From the NCBI RefSeq assembly GCF_003412465.1, contig NZ_QTJV01000002.1:496001-560000 (forward strand): DNA of 64,000 nt. Direction: 5' to 3'. Shown here in pieces: positions 8,027 to 17,685 of the stretch. The translations under genes and the position numbers were made by a program. The notes beneath the pieces are model-generated. The model saw only the letters and a program-made list of their open reading frames with translations, made no database searches and was not told where the DNA came from. Numbering within the stretch: the first letter of the stretch is position 1; the number at the start of each line of letters is the position of its first letter. The stretch comes from Chitinophaga silvisoli (GTDB lineage Bacteria > Bacteroidota > Bacteroidia > Chitinophagales > Chitinophagaceae).

Positions 8027-8701
8027 TTAGAGCAGGTAGAAGCAGGTGAATACGAATACCCAAACCAGATCTACAAAGTGCCAGTACAGACCAACTTTCT
8101 CAACCATTTCGTAGTGCCCTCTGTTCTCGTAAGTACCTTTCAGTACGTTGGACAGGATCACAATGTTCAATACTACACCGGAAGTTACGTGCAAACCGTG
8201 GAAACCTGTGATTGTAAAGAAGAAGTTAGTAAAGTTGCTGGTAGCAGCAGTACCATCAGCATTTACAAAAGGATTACGACCCCACCATGCACCTTCATGA
8301 TACAGGTGTGTCCACTCCCATGCCTGACAGCTCAGGAACGCAATACCACCAATGATAGTCCAGATCAGCCATTTAGCCACATCTTTCTGACGACGCTGAT
8401 GACCAGCATGTACCGCCAATACCATGGTTACAGAACTCATGATCAAAATGAATGTCATCAAGCTCACGAATCCCATTGGAACATTCGCATGTCCCAAACC
8501 AGGGAAAGAACGGAACACCTCATTTGGGTCAGGCCATGAAGTACTCATGAAACGGATGGTTCCATATGATATCAACAATGCTCCAAAGGTGAAAGCATCT
8601 GACAACAGGAAGTACCACATCATCAACTTACCGTAGCTCACATTAAAAGGAGAATGTCCCCCGGACCACCATTTTTTCTTCGCTGTAACTGCTGTATCCA
8701 T
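8027..8701 (-). CDS. ctaE: Cytochrome c oxidase subunit III (first copy by length)
   Basis: A 224-residue haem-copper oxidase subunit III with five or so membrane helices, including WYFLLSDAFTFGALLISYG near residue 28 and the GFHGLHVTSGVVLN and YWHFVDLVWVFVF segments typical of the family. It holds no metal but supports proton uptake and stability of subunit I. It lies 31 bases after a second subunit III-like gene (8733-9299); the two are clearly related in their C-terminal WHFVD motif. Such a split pair is common in Bacteroidota oxidase operons. Confidence 0.92.
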   Translation of the reverse strand: MDTAVTAKKKWWSGGHSPFNVSYGKLMMWYFLLSDAFTFGALLISYGTIRFMSTSWPDPNEVFRSFPGLGHANVPMGFVSLMTFILIMSSVTMVLAVHAGHQRRQKDVAKWLIWTIIGGIAFLSCQAWEWTHLYHEGAWWGRNPFVNADGTAATSNFTNFFFTITGFHGLHVTSGVVLNIVILSNVLKGTYENRGHYEMVEKVGLYWHFVDLVWVFVFTCFYLL

Positions 8702-8732
8702 TGTTTGTTTTGTAAATTAATTTTTAGAAAGT

Positions 8733-9299
8733 TTATCTGGCGATACTCAGAAAAATCAGAAGGTAAATCCACAAAATGTCTACAAAGTGCCAGTAAGTAG
8801 AAGCTACCTCAATCGGAACTGAACTGTAGCTCAATACTTTGGTTCTGAAGGCTCTGCCAAACAAGACCAGCAAAGCGACCACTCCACCCAGTACGTGCAG
8901 CAGGTGAACGCCTACTATCACATAAATAAAGGAAGCAGAAGCAGGGCCATTTAAAGGCAGTCCTCTCTGTGCCATTTGTGAAAACCCAATCCACTGGCAA
9001 ACCGCAAAAGCTATTCCTAATACGGCGGTCAGCGTGATCAGCTGTTTGTATGCCTGCATATGTCTGTTTCTGAACTGCTTTACAGCCATCTGAACAGTTA
9101 AGCTACTGGTCAGGATTACTGCTGTACTCGCCCAGAAAATCATAGGCAGATCGAAAGTGACCCAGTTTGCTTGCGATCGCTTTACAACATACGCGCTGGT
9201 AAAACCAATAAACATCATCGTAATACTCCCCATAGCAATCCAAAGGGAATATTTGTGTGGATGGATTTTTTTGCGTTGTTGTAAACTCATTGCCTGCAT
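8733..9299 (-). CDS. Cytochrome c oxidase subunit III family protein (short copy)
   Basis: A 188-residue relative of subunit III with five hydrophobic helices and the C-terminal YWHFVDILWIYLLIFL signature also seen in the neighbouring subunit III; VGVHLLHVLGGVVAL is the matching middle helix. The open frame begins with a GTG at 9302 directly before an ATG at 9299; I choose the ATG. It overlaps neither neighbour and is 22 bases after ctaB. It may be an extra subunit III-like component or may replace it in a second assembly. Confidence 0.88.
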   Translation of the reverse strand: MQAMSLQQRKKIHPHKYSLWIAMGSITMMFIGFTSAYVVKRSQANWVTFDLPMIFWASTAVILTSSLTVQMAVKQFRNRHMQAYKQLITLTAVLGIAFAVCQWIGFSQMAQRGLPLNGPASASFIYVIVGVHLLHVLGGVVALLVLFGRAFRTKVLSYSSVPIEVASTYWHFVDILWIYLLIFLSIAR

Positions 9300-9321
9300 C
9301 ACTATTTTGTCTTTAAACTTA

Positions 9322-10230
9322 TTAAATGTTATGCACTTTATCTGCCAACAATGCCAGTTGCATGATGGTGAGGTAAATGTAAGAACCGAACATCAGCTTA
9401 CGTGCTGCGGGTGCATCACATTTCCTGTACAGATTGATTGCACGGTAAAGGAAGAAGAGGGTAGCCAGCAATACGATGATTGCAGAAATACCACCACTTA
9501 CTCCTAAGAGGTAAGGAAGAAAGCCCAGCGGGATCAGGAGGAATGTATACATCACTGCCTGAATAGCGACCATCCTGTTTGGCTCCGAACCGTTTGGTAA
9601 TAATTTGAAACCGACAGTTTTATAGTCATTATGTCCAATCCATGCAATTGCCCAGAAATGAGGGAACTGCCATACGAACTGAAGTGCATATAAAGACCAA
9701 CCGCCAGCGCCCAATTCATTCGCTCCTGCAGCCCAGCCAATCAAGAGCGGCATTGCTCCGGGAATACCACCTACCAGTACGGCCATTGAATTCCATTTCT
9801 TCCATGGCGTATAGATAAATGCATACACCACCAGCGATAAGAGGCTCAGACCAGCGCTCAGCCAGTTGAATGCCCATGCCATGATCAGTACACCGGAGAT
9901 AGCTGTTGCAAAAGCGAGCACCCTTGCTTCATTTTCAGACACACGACCTGATGGCAGGGGCCTTACGGCTGTACGCTTCATCAGTTTGTCTGTCTCTACC
10001 TCGATTAACTGATTGATGGTATTTGCTGAGCCGGAAACTAATAAACCACCGGCAAATAATTCTACGATTTTTATCAACGAAAACTCCACTCCCGGTACCA
10101 GCAGGTAGCCTACTACGCTGGAAAACACAACCATGAAGGTCAGATTAAACTTCATTAGCTGAGAATAATCCTTCACCTTACTGGCTACAGCATACGACAA
10201 CGATAATTTTATGGAGTTTTCTCTAATCAT
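9322..10230 (-). CDS. ctaB: Protoheme IX farnesyltransferase (haem O synthase)
   Basis: A 302-residue UbiA-type prenyltransferase that makes haem O from protohaem and farnesyl diphosphate in the inner membrane. It has seven to nine hydrophobic segments. The first aspartate-rich-like motif is in SANTINQLIEVETDKLMKRT, followed by RPLPSG; the second region is AIAWIGHNDYKTVGFKLLP. Both are characteristic of CtaB/CyoE. It lies between subunit I and subunit III genes, so it supplies the haem for the oxidase encoded around it. No ctaA (haem A synthase) is visible here. Confidence 0.95.
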   Translation of the reverse strand: MIRENSIKLSLSYAVASKVKDYSQLMKFNLTFMVVFSSVVGYLLVPGVEFSLIKIVELFAGGLLVSGSANTINQLIEVETDKLMKRTAVRPLPSGRVSENEARVLAFATAISGVLIMAWAFNWLSAGLSLLSLVVYAFIYTPWKKWNSMAVLVGGIPGAMPLLIGWAAGANELGAGGWSLYALQFVWQFPHFWAIAWIGHNDYKTVGFKLLPNGSEPNRMVAIQAVMYTFLLIPLGFLPYLLGVSGGISAIIVLLATLFFLYRAINLYRKCDAPAARKLMFGSYIYLTIMQLALLADKVHNI

Positions 10231-10345
10231 TTCTTAGTCCAATTCTGTGAGGTGCGCGCTCACAGGGGTCCAAAAATATCAATCTTCACATTTGGTTTGA
10301 AGCTGCCCTCCCTTTTAGCGGGGGAGGGCAACCGGCAATTCATTA

Positions 10346-12181
10346 TTAGTGACCGCCGTTAGCTTGTTCTTCCGGAGACAGCGGAGTAGTCTGAGGAATG
10401 AAGTCATGACCATCCTTGCTGTAATCGTAAGCCCAACGGTGAACTTCAGGGATTTCACCAGGCCAGTTACCGTGACCAGGATTAATCGGCGTAGTCCATT
10501 CGAGGGTCGTTGCATTCCAGGGGTTCTGTGTTGTTAACTTACGCCCCTTGAAGATGCTGTAGAAGAAGTTAAATACGAACAGGAGCTGAGTAGCGAATAC
10601 CAGGATCACCACGATAGAGATGAAGTGGTTCAGGTCAGCGAACTGTTTGAATGACTCCCAGGTAGAGTAGTCATAATATCTTCTTGGCATACCCACCAGA
10701 CCTTCATAGTGCATTGGCCAGAAAATCAGGTAAGCACCAATCAGTGTGATCCAGAAGTGGATATAAGAAAGTGTGTTGTTCATGTAGCGGCCAAACATTT
10801 TCGGGAACCAGTGGTATACACCGGCGAAAGTACCGAAGAAGGCAGATACACCCATTACTATATGGAAGTGCGCGATTACAAAGTAAGTATCGTGCAGGTG
10901 AATATCGATAGAGGAGTTACCCAGCCAGATACCTGTCAGACCACCGGAGATGAATGTGCTCACGAAACCGATAGAGAACAGCATACCAGGAGTGAAACGG
11001 ATGTTACCTCTCCAGATCGTAGTGATCCAGTTGAACACCTTAATCGCAGATGGTACCGCAATCAGCAATGTCAACAGTACGAAGAAGGCACCAAGGAATG
11101 GGTTCAGACCAGTTACGAACATGTGGTGCGCCCATACCAGGAAGGCCAGGATAACGATCGCGAACATGGAACCAACCATCGCCAGGTAACCGAAGATAGG
11201 TTTGCGGGAGTTAACCGCCATTACTTCAGATACCATACCCATTGCAGGGAGGATGATGATGTATACTTCAGGGTGACCCAGGAACCAGAACAAGTGCTGG
11301 TACAGGATTGCAGAACCACCTTCGTTGCTCAGTGCTTTACCATTTACGAACAGTTCGCTCAGGTAGAAGCTGGTGCCACCGTGGCGGTCGAACAGCAGCA
11401 GGATGAAGCCTGACAGTAATACAGGGAAGGAAAGTACACCCAGTACAGCTGTGAAGAAGAAGCCCCAAACAGTCAGTGGCATCTTGGTCATAGTCATACC
11501 TTTGGTACGCATGTTCAGAATAGTAGAGATATAGTTCAGACCACCCAGCAGCTGAGATACTACGAACAGCGCCATAGCAGACAGCCAGAGGTCCATACCA
11601 ATTTTAGAACCGATTGATGCATCGCCCAGTGCACTCAGTGGAGGATAAGAAGTCCAACCACCGGAAGCAGGACCAGTTTGTACGAACAGAGAGCTCATCA
11701 TCACTACGCTGGCCAGGAAGAAAAACCAGTAGCTCAGCATGTTCATGAAAGGAGAAGCCATATCGCGGGCACCTACCTGCAGAGGAATAAGCAGGTTGGA
11801 GAAAGTACCGCTCAAACCGGCAGTCAATACAAAGAATACGAGGATGGTACCGTGCATGGTTACCAATGCATAGTAAGCTTCGTCTGTAATACGGCCACCT
11901 TTAGCCCAATGTCCCAGTATGCTTTCCATCCATGGGAAAGTAGCATCGGGGAACCCCAGTTGCAAACGGAACAGTACGGAGAAGAAAGCACCTATGATAG
12001 CCCAGATAATACCGGTAATCAGAAACTGCTTAGCGATAGTTTTGTGATCAAAGCTGAAAACATACTTCGAAATGAAGCCGCCCTCATGGTGCTCATGATC
12101 GTCGTGACCATGGCCATGATCGTGCGCGTGCGCGCCGTGCATAACCTCCTGTTGACCGTGCAATGTTGCTTCGTTACTCAT
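10346..12181 (-). CDS. ctaD: Cytochrome c oxidase subunit I
   Basis: The 611-residue catalytic subunit with twelve helices. Ligand motifs are visible: TMHGTILVFF (low-spin haem histidine), GHPEVYIIILPAMGMVSEV (CuB histidine cross-linked to tyrosine; GxxxxxxxE proton channel signature), WAHHMFVTG (two CuB histidines) and LHDTYFVIAHFHIVMG (two haem histidines). The first 40 residues form an unusual histidine/aspartate-rich tail (HAHDHGHGHDDHEHHEGG). It lies between subunit II and ctaB, 123 bases after subunit II. It reduces oxygen to water and pumps protons. Confidence 0.97.
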   Translation of the reverse strand: MSNEATLHGQQEVMHGAHAHDHGHGHDDHEHHEGGFISKYVFSFDHKTIAKQFLITGIIWAIIGAFFSVLFRLQLGFPDATFPWMESILGHWAKGGRITDEAYYALVTMHGTILVFFVLTAGLSGTFSNLLIPLQVGARDMASPFMNMLSYWFFFLASVVMMSSLFVQTGPASGGWTSYPPLSALGDASIGSKIGMDLWLSAMALFVVSQLLGGLNYISTILNMRTKGMTMTKMPLTVWGFFFTAVLGVLSFPVLLSGFILLLFDRHGGTSFYLSELFVNGKALSNEGGSAILYQHLFWFLGHPEVYIIILPAMGMVSEVMAVNSRKPIFGYLAMVGSMFAIVILAFLVWAHHMFVTGLNPFLGAFFVLLTLLIAVPSAIKVFNWITTIWRGNIRFTPGMLFSIGFVSTFISGGLTGIWLGNSSIDIHLHDTYFVIAHFHIVMGVSAFFGTFAGVYHWFPKMFGRYMNNTLSYIHFWITLIGAYLIFWPMHYEGLVGMPRRYYDYSTWESFKQFADLNHFISIVVILVFATQLLFVFNFFYSIFKGRKLTTQNPWNATTLEWTTPINPGHGNWPGEIPEVHRWAYDYSKDGHDFIPQTTPLSPEEQANGGH

Positions 12182-12304
12182 AATCGGTGCTGTTTATATA
12201 AAACTGATGTGCGTTCAGTTTTTCTTACAATTATTTTAAATGTCCTGTGCGTCTTGTGTGCGTCTAAAAAAATTTCTTTCTCTGGCTACAAAGTTACTAC
12301 TTCA

Positions 12305-13342
12305 CTAGTTTTTAGCCACTGCCTTTTGGGTGCTGTCTGCCGCAGGTGCTGCAGCCGGAGCGGGAGTTGCGCTCTCGTGAGCCACGTCGAATTGAGCTTT
12401 TTGTTTTGCAGCCCATGCATCAAATTCTTCCTGAGTTTCTACCACGATGTTTGCCTTCATGGAGTAGTGGCCTTTACCACACATCTGGTCGCAGGAGAGT
12501 TCATATACGTAATCAGGATTGTCGGTCTTTTCCTTCATTTCCTTGGTGGTGAACTTTGGAGTTACCCACAGGGTGGTAGGGATACCGGGTACAGCATCCA
12601 TCTTCATACGGAAAGCTGACAGACCTACGTCATGGATTACATCGCGGGAACCGATGATGAATTTCACTGGTTTGTTTACAACCAGGTGAATTTCGGTTGC
12701 CATGAAGTCATCTTTATTCAGTTGATCATCCCAGTCCTGACCTAAAGGATTATTCGCTTCATTGATGTTTTTGAAGAACTTACGACCCAGCTGACCATCT
12801 TTACCAGGGTAACGAACGAGCCAGTTGAATTGCTTACCGGTCACTTCTACGATCATTGCATCTTTTGGAGCATCAGAAGTGAGGCGGAACCAGTGTCTTA
12901 AACCGAATGCTACCAGGATGGTAAGGGTGATAGCAGGAATTACGGTCCAGATTAATTCCAGTTTATTGTTGTGAGGGAAATAGAAAGCCTTCTGGCCTTC
13001 TTTTTCCTGATATTTAAATGCGAACCAGAAAAGGAGGATCTGGGTGATAACGAATACGATACCAGTGATAACCAGTGTCCATTTAATCATGCTGTCGATA
13101 CCTTCACCCTGTACAGATGCTGATTCAACGCCAATTTTACCTTTCAGTAACTCATTACAGTAGTACACACCTATCAGGCCCACCACCAGGAACACGATCA
13201 TCAGGAAGCCGTTCACCTTGTTAGATTGCTGGCGCGACTTCTTTTCTCCCTTTAATATCGACACATATTCGCTGGCCTTCGCAATCTGGAAGATGACTAC
13301 GAATATGAGCACAACTACTAAGACTGCTAAATATCCTGACAT
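12305..13342 (-). CDS. ctaC: Cytochrome c oxidase subunit II with CuA site
   Basis: A 345-residue subunit II with extra N-terminal helices (about four hydrophobic segments before residue 155) and a periplasmic cupredoxin domain. The CuA motif is ELSCDQMCGKGHYSM near residue 286, and the other histidine ligand is in RDVIHDVGLSAF. There is no C-terminal cytochrome c domain; the tail is alanine/proline-rich instead. It accepts electrons probably directly from ActE or a soluble cytochrome. It starts 71 bases after ActF, so complex III and the oxidase are one transcription unit. Confidence 0.95.
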   Translation of the reverse strand: MSGYLAVLVVVLIFVVIFQIAKASEYVSILKGEKKSRQQSNKVNGFLMIVFLVVGLIGVYYCNELLKGKIGVESASVQGEGIDSMIKWTLVITGIVFVITQILLFWFAFKYQEKEGQKAFYFPHNNKLELIWTVIPAITLTILVAFGLRHWFRLTSDAPKDAMIVEVTGKQFNWLVRYPGKDGQLGRKFFKNINEANNPLGQDWDDQLNKDDFMATEIHLVVNKPVKFIIGSRDVIHDVGLSAFRMKMDAVPGIPTTLWVTPKFTTKEMKEKTDNPDYVYELSCDQMCGKGHYSMKANIVVETQEEFDAWAAKQKAQFDVAHESATPAPAAAPAADSTQKAVAKN

Positions 13343-13413
13343 TGCTATTTTGAATAATTAAGTTATCTAATGCTTTACGATTTTATCTAAATCTATCCCG
13401 GTATTATTGCCAA

Positions 13414-14622
13414 TTAAGCCTGGTGGATAATACTTTCTTTCAGATAAGGGTGGCTCTTTGGAACCAGTGGAGCTTTAGTCAGTTGTCTTGATACCAGGAA
13501 GATAATCAGACCAACGAAACCTACACCTATACCCAGCTCGAACCAAGGGAATACCAGGTGCTGGTAAGTACCAGGACCAACCATCTGCCAGAAATCCATC
13601 CAGTGACCACAGATGATCAGCACAGTGATGAAAGTCATAGATGACCAGTTACGTTTAGTATCCTTGCTCATCAGGAACAACAGCGGAGTGATGAAGTTGA
13701 TGATCAGGTTCAGGAAGAAGATAGGTCTCCACTCACCCCACAGACGAGGTTTGAAATAAATAATTTCTTCAGGCATGTTAGCATACCAGATCAGCATATA
13801 CTGGGAGAACCAGAGGTAAGTCCAGAAGATACTGAAACCGAAAGCCAGTTTACCCAGGTCATGCAGGTGTTCTTCGCTTACATAAGGCAGGTAACCATTA
13901 CGTTTCAGGTAGATCACCCACAGGGCGATCAGGGAGATACCGGATACCCAGCTGCTCACGAAGGTATACCAGCTATACATAGTAGAGTACCAATGTGCGT
14001 CGATACTCATTAACCATAACCAAGGAGTAGTAGAACCTACGCTCAGTGCATAGATAACTACGAAGCCACCGCACATTACAGTATTTCTCCAGAGAATGCG
14101 TTTACCGCTATCTTTGGAAAGACCCCAACCATCTTCTTCGATGGACATGTTGCGGAGCTTGATAGTGAACAGGATCCAGAGACCAATAGTGATCACTGCT
14201 GCTACTATAAAGAAAGTTGGATTCAGGAATGCTGCTTTCCAGCTCAGGATCGGATCGTGAGCTACGTGTTCTTTATCAAGCCAGTGGTAGATATGACCTT
14301 TCTGACCATAAATCAGGAACAGCAGAATTACGAAAAAGATACCACCCAATACAGGAACAGCCATTGAGATAGCCTCCGGTACGCGACGGAAGGCAACCTG
14401 CCAGCCACCATGTGCCAGGGTAGTAGCACCAATAAAGAAGGTACTGGCTAATACTACAAGTAGAAAGAAAGAGCTGTTCTGCAGGAGGCCAGCCCAGAAA
14501 CGTGTGGAGCCATGCTCACCACTAAATGCGAAAATTCCGATCAACAAAGTCAGCAAGCCAATTCCTATTAACACGAAGCTGGTCGTCTTTAATCTTGCCG
14601 GTACTACAAATTGGTCCTTCAT
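13414..14622 (-). CDS. actF: Alternative complex III subunit ActF (quinol-binding membrane subunit)
   Basis: A 402-residue membrane protein with about ten helices, the second NrfD-like subunit of alternative complex III, which is paralogous to ActC. Segments such as PFWAGLLQNSSFFLLVVLAS, WRPIFFLNLIINFITPLLFL and PWFELGIGVGFVGLIIFLVS match ActF proteins. It oxidises menaquinol together with ActC in the inner membrane. It ends the Act part of the operon and lies 41 bases after ActE. Confidence 0.93.
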   Translation of the reverse strand: MKDQFVVPARLKTTSFVLIGIGLLTLLIGIFAFSGEHGSTRFWAGLLQNSSFFLLVVLASTFFIGATTLAHGGWQVAFRRVPEAISMAVPVLGGIFFVILLFLIYGQKGHIYHWLDKEHVAHDPILSWKAAFLNPTFFIVAAVITIGLWILFTIKLRNMSIEEDGWGLSKDSGKRILWRNTVMCGGFVVIYALSVGSTTPWLWLMSIDAHWYSTMYSWYTFVSSWVSGISLIALWVIYLKRNGYLPYVSEEHLHDLGKLAFGFSIFWTYLWFSQYMLIWYANMPEEIIYFKPRLWGEWRPIFFLNLIINFITPLLFLMSKDTKRNWSSMTFITVLIICGHWMDFWQMVGPGTYQHLVFPWFELGIGVGFVGLIIFLVSRQLTKAPLVPKSHPYLKESIIHQA

Positions 14623-14663
14623 TACTGTATATTAAAATACTTAATTAATGCTATTATATTCAA

Positions 14664-15329
14664 TTACTTGTGTGCAGTGCTATCCGATGTTGGAGCTGCT
14701 GCTGTTGCAGCTTCTGCAGGTGCAGGTGCTGCTGCAGGTTTAGTATCACCATCTACCAGGGTAGGAGGGTTCGCACCACCATTCTGTACACTGCGGATAT
14801 AAGCAGCAATTTTCCAACGCTGTGTTCTGTCCAGCTGGCTGGCATAGCTACCCATCACGTTGTAACCATAAGTCATTACGTGGAACAGGCGACCTTCAGT
14901 GTAGCTGGCTTTTGCACCACTAGCCAGGTTAGCAGGAGCAGCTACATAAGGACCAGTTCCGTCCTTATACAGTGGACCATTACCATCCAGCTTAGTACCG
15001 TGGCAAATACCGCAGTAAATATTGAATAAACGTTTTCCTTCCTCCAGATCCGCTTTCGCCAGAATCAGTGGATTTTTAACACCGTTAGCTAACGCAGTAT
15101 CTTCTGCTTTCAGATGGTAAGGCAATAACTCTCCTCTCTTCACGGTGCCATCTACAGGTTTCATAGATGATACCTTCTCGTTATAGAACTCATAAGCACG
15201 GGATTCATACATGTCAGGCATGTAAATCCTTCCGGGCTTTCTGTTATTCTCTCCCCTGTTGCATGATACCGATACCAAAGCTCCACTTACCAAAGCAGCT
15301 GCGATCAATATGTTGGAAGTCCTTTTCAT
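14664..15329 (-). CDS. actE: Alternative complex III subunit ActE, mono-haem lipoprotein cytochrome c
   Basis: The frame opens at a TTG (15347), but the ATG at 15329 precedes a lipoprotein signal (MKRTSNILIAAALVSGALVSVSC), so I use it; the protein has 221 residues. One haem-binding CGICH is present near residue 106, in the pattern NIYCGICHGT, with a distal methionine in the VMTYGYNVMGSYA region. The C-terminal 25 residues are alanine/proline-rich. It sits in the operon between ActD and ActF, and should pass electrons from the multihaem ActA to the oxidase. Confidence 0.93.
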   Translation of the reverse strand: MKRTSNILIAAALVSGALVSVSCNRGENNRKPGRIYMPDMYESRAYEFYNEKVSSMKPVDGTVKRGELLPYHLKAEDTALANGVKNPLILAKADLEEGKRLFNIYCGICHGTKLDGNGPLYKDGTGPYVAAPANLASGAKASYTEGRLFHVMTYGYNVMGSYASQLDRTQRWKIAAYIRSVQNGGANPPTLVDGDTKPAAAPAPAEAATAAAPTSDSTAHK

Positions 15330-15407
15330 CTGTTTATTATAATTCAAGCTTATATTCTGTATACTTTCCTGTAAGTCTGCTTTACAGGGAAGTTTGAAAT
15401 CGTTGTT

Positions 15408-16010
15408 TTACGCGTTTACAGTTGCAGTCTCAGCGTTTTTGTACAGGGTAGCTTCATCATCCTGATCGAAGCGACCGTACCACCATCCTGCTTCCGCACG
15501 CTGCTCGTTTATTTCTAAACCGCCCGCCTGAGCCAGGAGAGCTTTTACTTCTTCAGCGTTTGTTTTAGCAGTTACCTCGATCACCATTACAAACAGGTCA
15601 TCTGTCTGACGTGGGTGGAAGATGTGTTTTTTCACACCTGGCATCAGGTTACACAGGTAGCAGAAGGTCATTACCATACCTACCGCAGCGAACAGTACTG
15701 TCAACTCGAAGGTAATAGGAATGAACGCCGGTAATGGGAAGTGTGGCTTACCACCGATGTTCAACGGCCAGTCTGAATTAAATATCCAGCTCATGCAGGA
15801 TAATGCTGTTGTAGTACCGCAAACACCATATATGAAACCGGCAGTATGCAGGCTGGTTTCACGAAGACCCATGGCATGATCAAGACCATGCACCGGAAAT
15901 GGTGTGTATACATCATGGATTTTGTAGCCCGCAGTTCTTACTTTCTTAACTGCCGGAAATAATACCGCCTCATCATCAAAACTTGCTACAACGAAATTTT
16001 TAACCGCCAT
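15408..16010 (-). CDS. actD: Alternative complex III subunit ActD (DUF3341)
   Basis: A 200-residue protein with the DUF3341 pattern: an N-terminal cytoplasmic segment (VVASFDDEAVLFPAVKKVR), two membrane helices (about residues 75-95 and 105-130, ITFELTVLFAAVGMVMTFCY) and a C-terminal FVMVIEV domain. It has no cofactor motif and is a structural subunit of the complex. It is 58 bases downstream of ActC and 78 upstream of ActE. Confidence 0.92.
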   Translation of the reverse strand: MAVKNFVVASFDDEAVLFPAVKKVRTAGYKIHDVYTPFPVHGLDHAMGLRETSLHTAGFIYGVCGTTTALSCMSWIFNSDWPLNIGGKPHFPLPAFIPITFELTVLFAAVGMVMTFCYLCNLMPGVKKHIFHPRQTDDLFVMVIEVTAKTNAEEVKALLAQAGGLEINEQRAEAGWWYGRFDQDDEATLYKNAETATVNA

Positions 16011-16068
16011 ATGTTTAAAAAAATTCTAAGTCTAAAATGTCTATGTCCAGATTTCTTTCAGCTATCAA

Positions 16069-17556
16069 TTAATTGTGAGCTGCATGCGCTACTGCATGAC
16101 CTGCATGTCCGTGGTCATCATGATGATGAGCATGATCGTGAGCGAATTGCTCATCAGACAATGGCTCAAGTTTCTCCATGTTGTCTCTCTTGAAGCTCTC
16201 ACCGGTAGTCTTCAGTACGAACTTGATTTCAGCTACTGCGATTACAGGGAAGTATTTAGCAAACAGGAAGAAGCAGGTGAAGAACAGACCGAAGGTACCC
16301 ATGTAGAAACCAACTTCTGGCCAGGATGGACGATAGTAGCTCCAGCTGGATGGCAGGTAGTCACGGTACAGGGAAGTACAGATGATTACGAAACGCTCGA
16401 ACCACATACCGATGTTTACAATGATTGACATCACGAATGTTACTACGATGTTTCTTCTCATTTTACGGAACCAGAATACCTGCGGCGTGATTACGTTACA
16501 AGTCATCATGATCCAGTAAGACCAACCCAGCGGACCCGCTGCGCGATATTTGTAGAATGTTGCAAACTCGTAAGGAACTGCTGCATACCATGCCATGAAG
16601 AGCTCAGTCAGGTAAGCACAACCTACTACGGAACCAGTCAGTACGATTACCTTATTCATGGCTTCCATATGGCCCATGGTAATGTAATCTTCCAGACTCA
16701 ATACTTTACGTACAATGATCAGCAGTGTTTGTACCATCGCAAATCCGGAGAAGATCGCACCCGCTACGAAGTAGGGAGGGAAGATGGTAGTATGCCAACC
16801 AGGTATAACTGAAGTTGCAAAGTCAAAAGATACGATAGTGTGTACAGAAAGTACCAGTGGGGTAGACAGACCTGCCAGTACCAGAGACAGGGCCTCGTGA
16901 CGCTGCCAGTGTTTTGCAGAACCGGTCCAGCCGAAAGATGCTACACCATACAGCAGCTTGCGCAGTTTGGTCTTTGCCCTGTCACGAACAGTTGCAAAGT
17001 CAGGCAGCAAACCTGAATACCAGAACAGCAGAGATACTGTGAAGTAAGTAGAGATCGCGAACACGTCCCAGAGGAGTGGAGAGTTAAAGTTCACCCACAG
17101 CGGACCGCGTGTATTTGGATAAGGCAGTACGAAGAACGCCATCCATACACGACCCATGTGGAAGATTGGGAACTGACCGGCACACATTACCGCGAAGATC
17201 GTCATCGCTTCTGCCGCACGGTTTACCCCAGTACGCCATCCCTGGCGGAACAGCAGGAGGATTGCAGAGATCAGTGTACCCGCGTGACCAATACCTACCC
17301 ACCATACGAAGTTGGTAATATCCCAACCCCATCCAATTGTTTTATTCAGGTTCCACACCCCGGTACCGTAATAAACTTCCCAGGTTACGGAGAAAACACC
17401 CCATAACAACAATGCTACGGAAATGAAAAAGCCTACATACCACAGTTTACCAGGCTTTCCTTCAATAGGACTGATGATATCTTCAGTTACCTGGTGGTAA
17501 TTCTTCTCCCCATCAACTAATGGTTCTCTTAGTGTGGATTCGTACTTTAAATGCAT
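16069..17556 (-). CDS. actC: Alternative complex III subunit ActC (NrfD/PsrC-like)
   Basis: A 495-residue membrane protein with about ten helices, the NrfD-type quinol-oxidising subunit of alternative complex III. Typical segments are TNFVWWVGIGHAGTLISAIL, FPIFHMGRVWMAFFVLPYPN and MGHMEAMNKVIVLTGSVVG. It interacts with the iron-sulfur ActB protein and oxidises menaquinol. The last 30 residues are a histidine-rich cytoplasmic tail (AHHHDDHGHAGHAVAHAAHN). It lies 129 bases after ActB. Confidence 0.94.
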   Translation of the reverse strand: MHLKYESTLREPLVDGEKNYHQVTEDIISPIEGKPGKLWYVGFFISVALLLWGVFSVTWEVYYGTGVWNLNKTIGWGWDITNFVWWVGIGHAGTLISAILLLFRQGWRTGVNRAAEAMTIFAVMCAGQFPIFHMGRVWMAFFVLPYPNTRGPLWVNFNSPLLWDVFAISTYFTVSLLFWYSGLLPDFATVRDRAKTKLRKLLYGVASFGWTGSAKHWQRHEALSLVLAGLSTPLVLSVHTIVSFDFATSVIPGWHTTIFPPYFVAGAIFSGFAMVQTLLIIVRKVLSLEDYITMGHMEAMNKVIVLTGSVVGCAYLTELFMAWYAAVPYEFATFYKYRAAGPLGWSYWIMMTCNVITPQVFWFRKMRRNIVVTFVMSIIVNIGMWFERFVIICTSLYRDYLPSSWSYYRPSWPEVGFYMGTFGLFFTCFFLFAKYFPVIAVAEIKFVLKTTGESFKRDNMEKLEPLSDEQFAHDHAHHHDDHGHAGHAVAHAAHN

Positions 17557-17685
17557 AATTCTTTAAGCTTTTACCCCTAACCTTTGCCTGCGCTTCAGAA
17601 TAAGGAGCTTTTATTGTTCTAAACTTAAAACTTTATCTCTCTGTTAATCTTTCGTTCTCTTTAGCAAAAAGCCAGCTTTCGCTGA

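Noticed and set aside
10304..10330. 9-bp GC-rich hairpin between oxidase subunit I and ctaB as a terminator
   Set aside because: No T-run follows on the minus strand, and the genes continue in one operon. At most it is a processing or attenuation structure.
10709..11413. Open frame of 234 codons on the plus strand inside the oxidase subunit I gene
   Set aside because: It lies opposite a strongly conserved catalytic subunit, has Glu/Thr/Tyr-rich low-quality composition and no recognisable domain. It is an antisense shadow.
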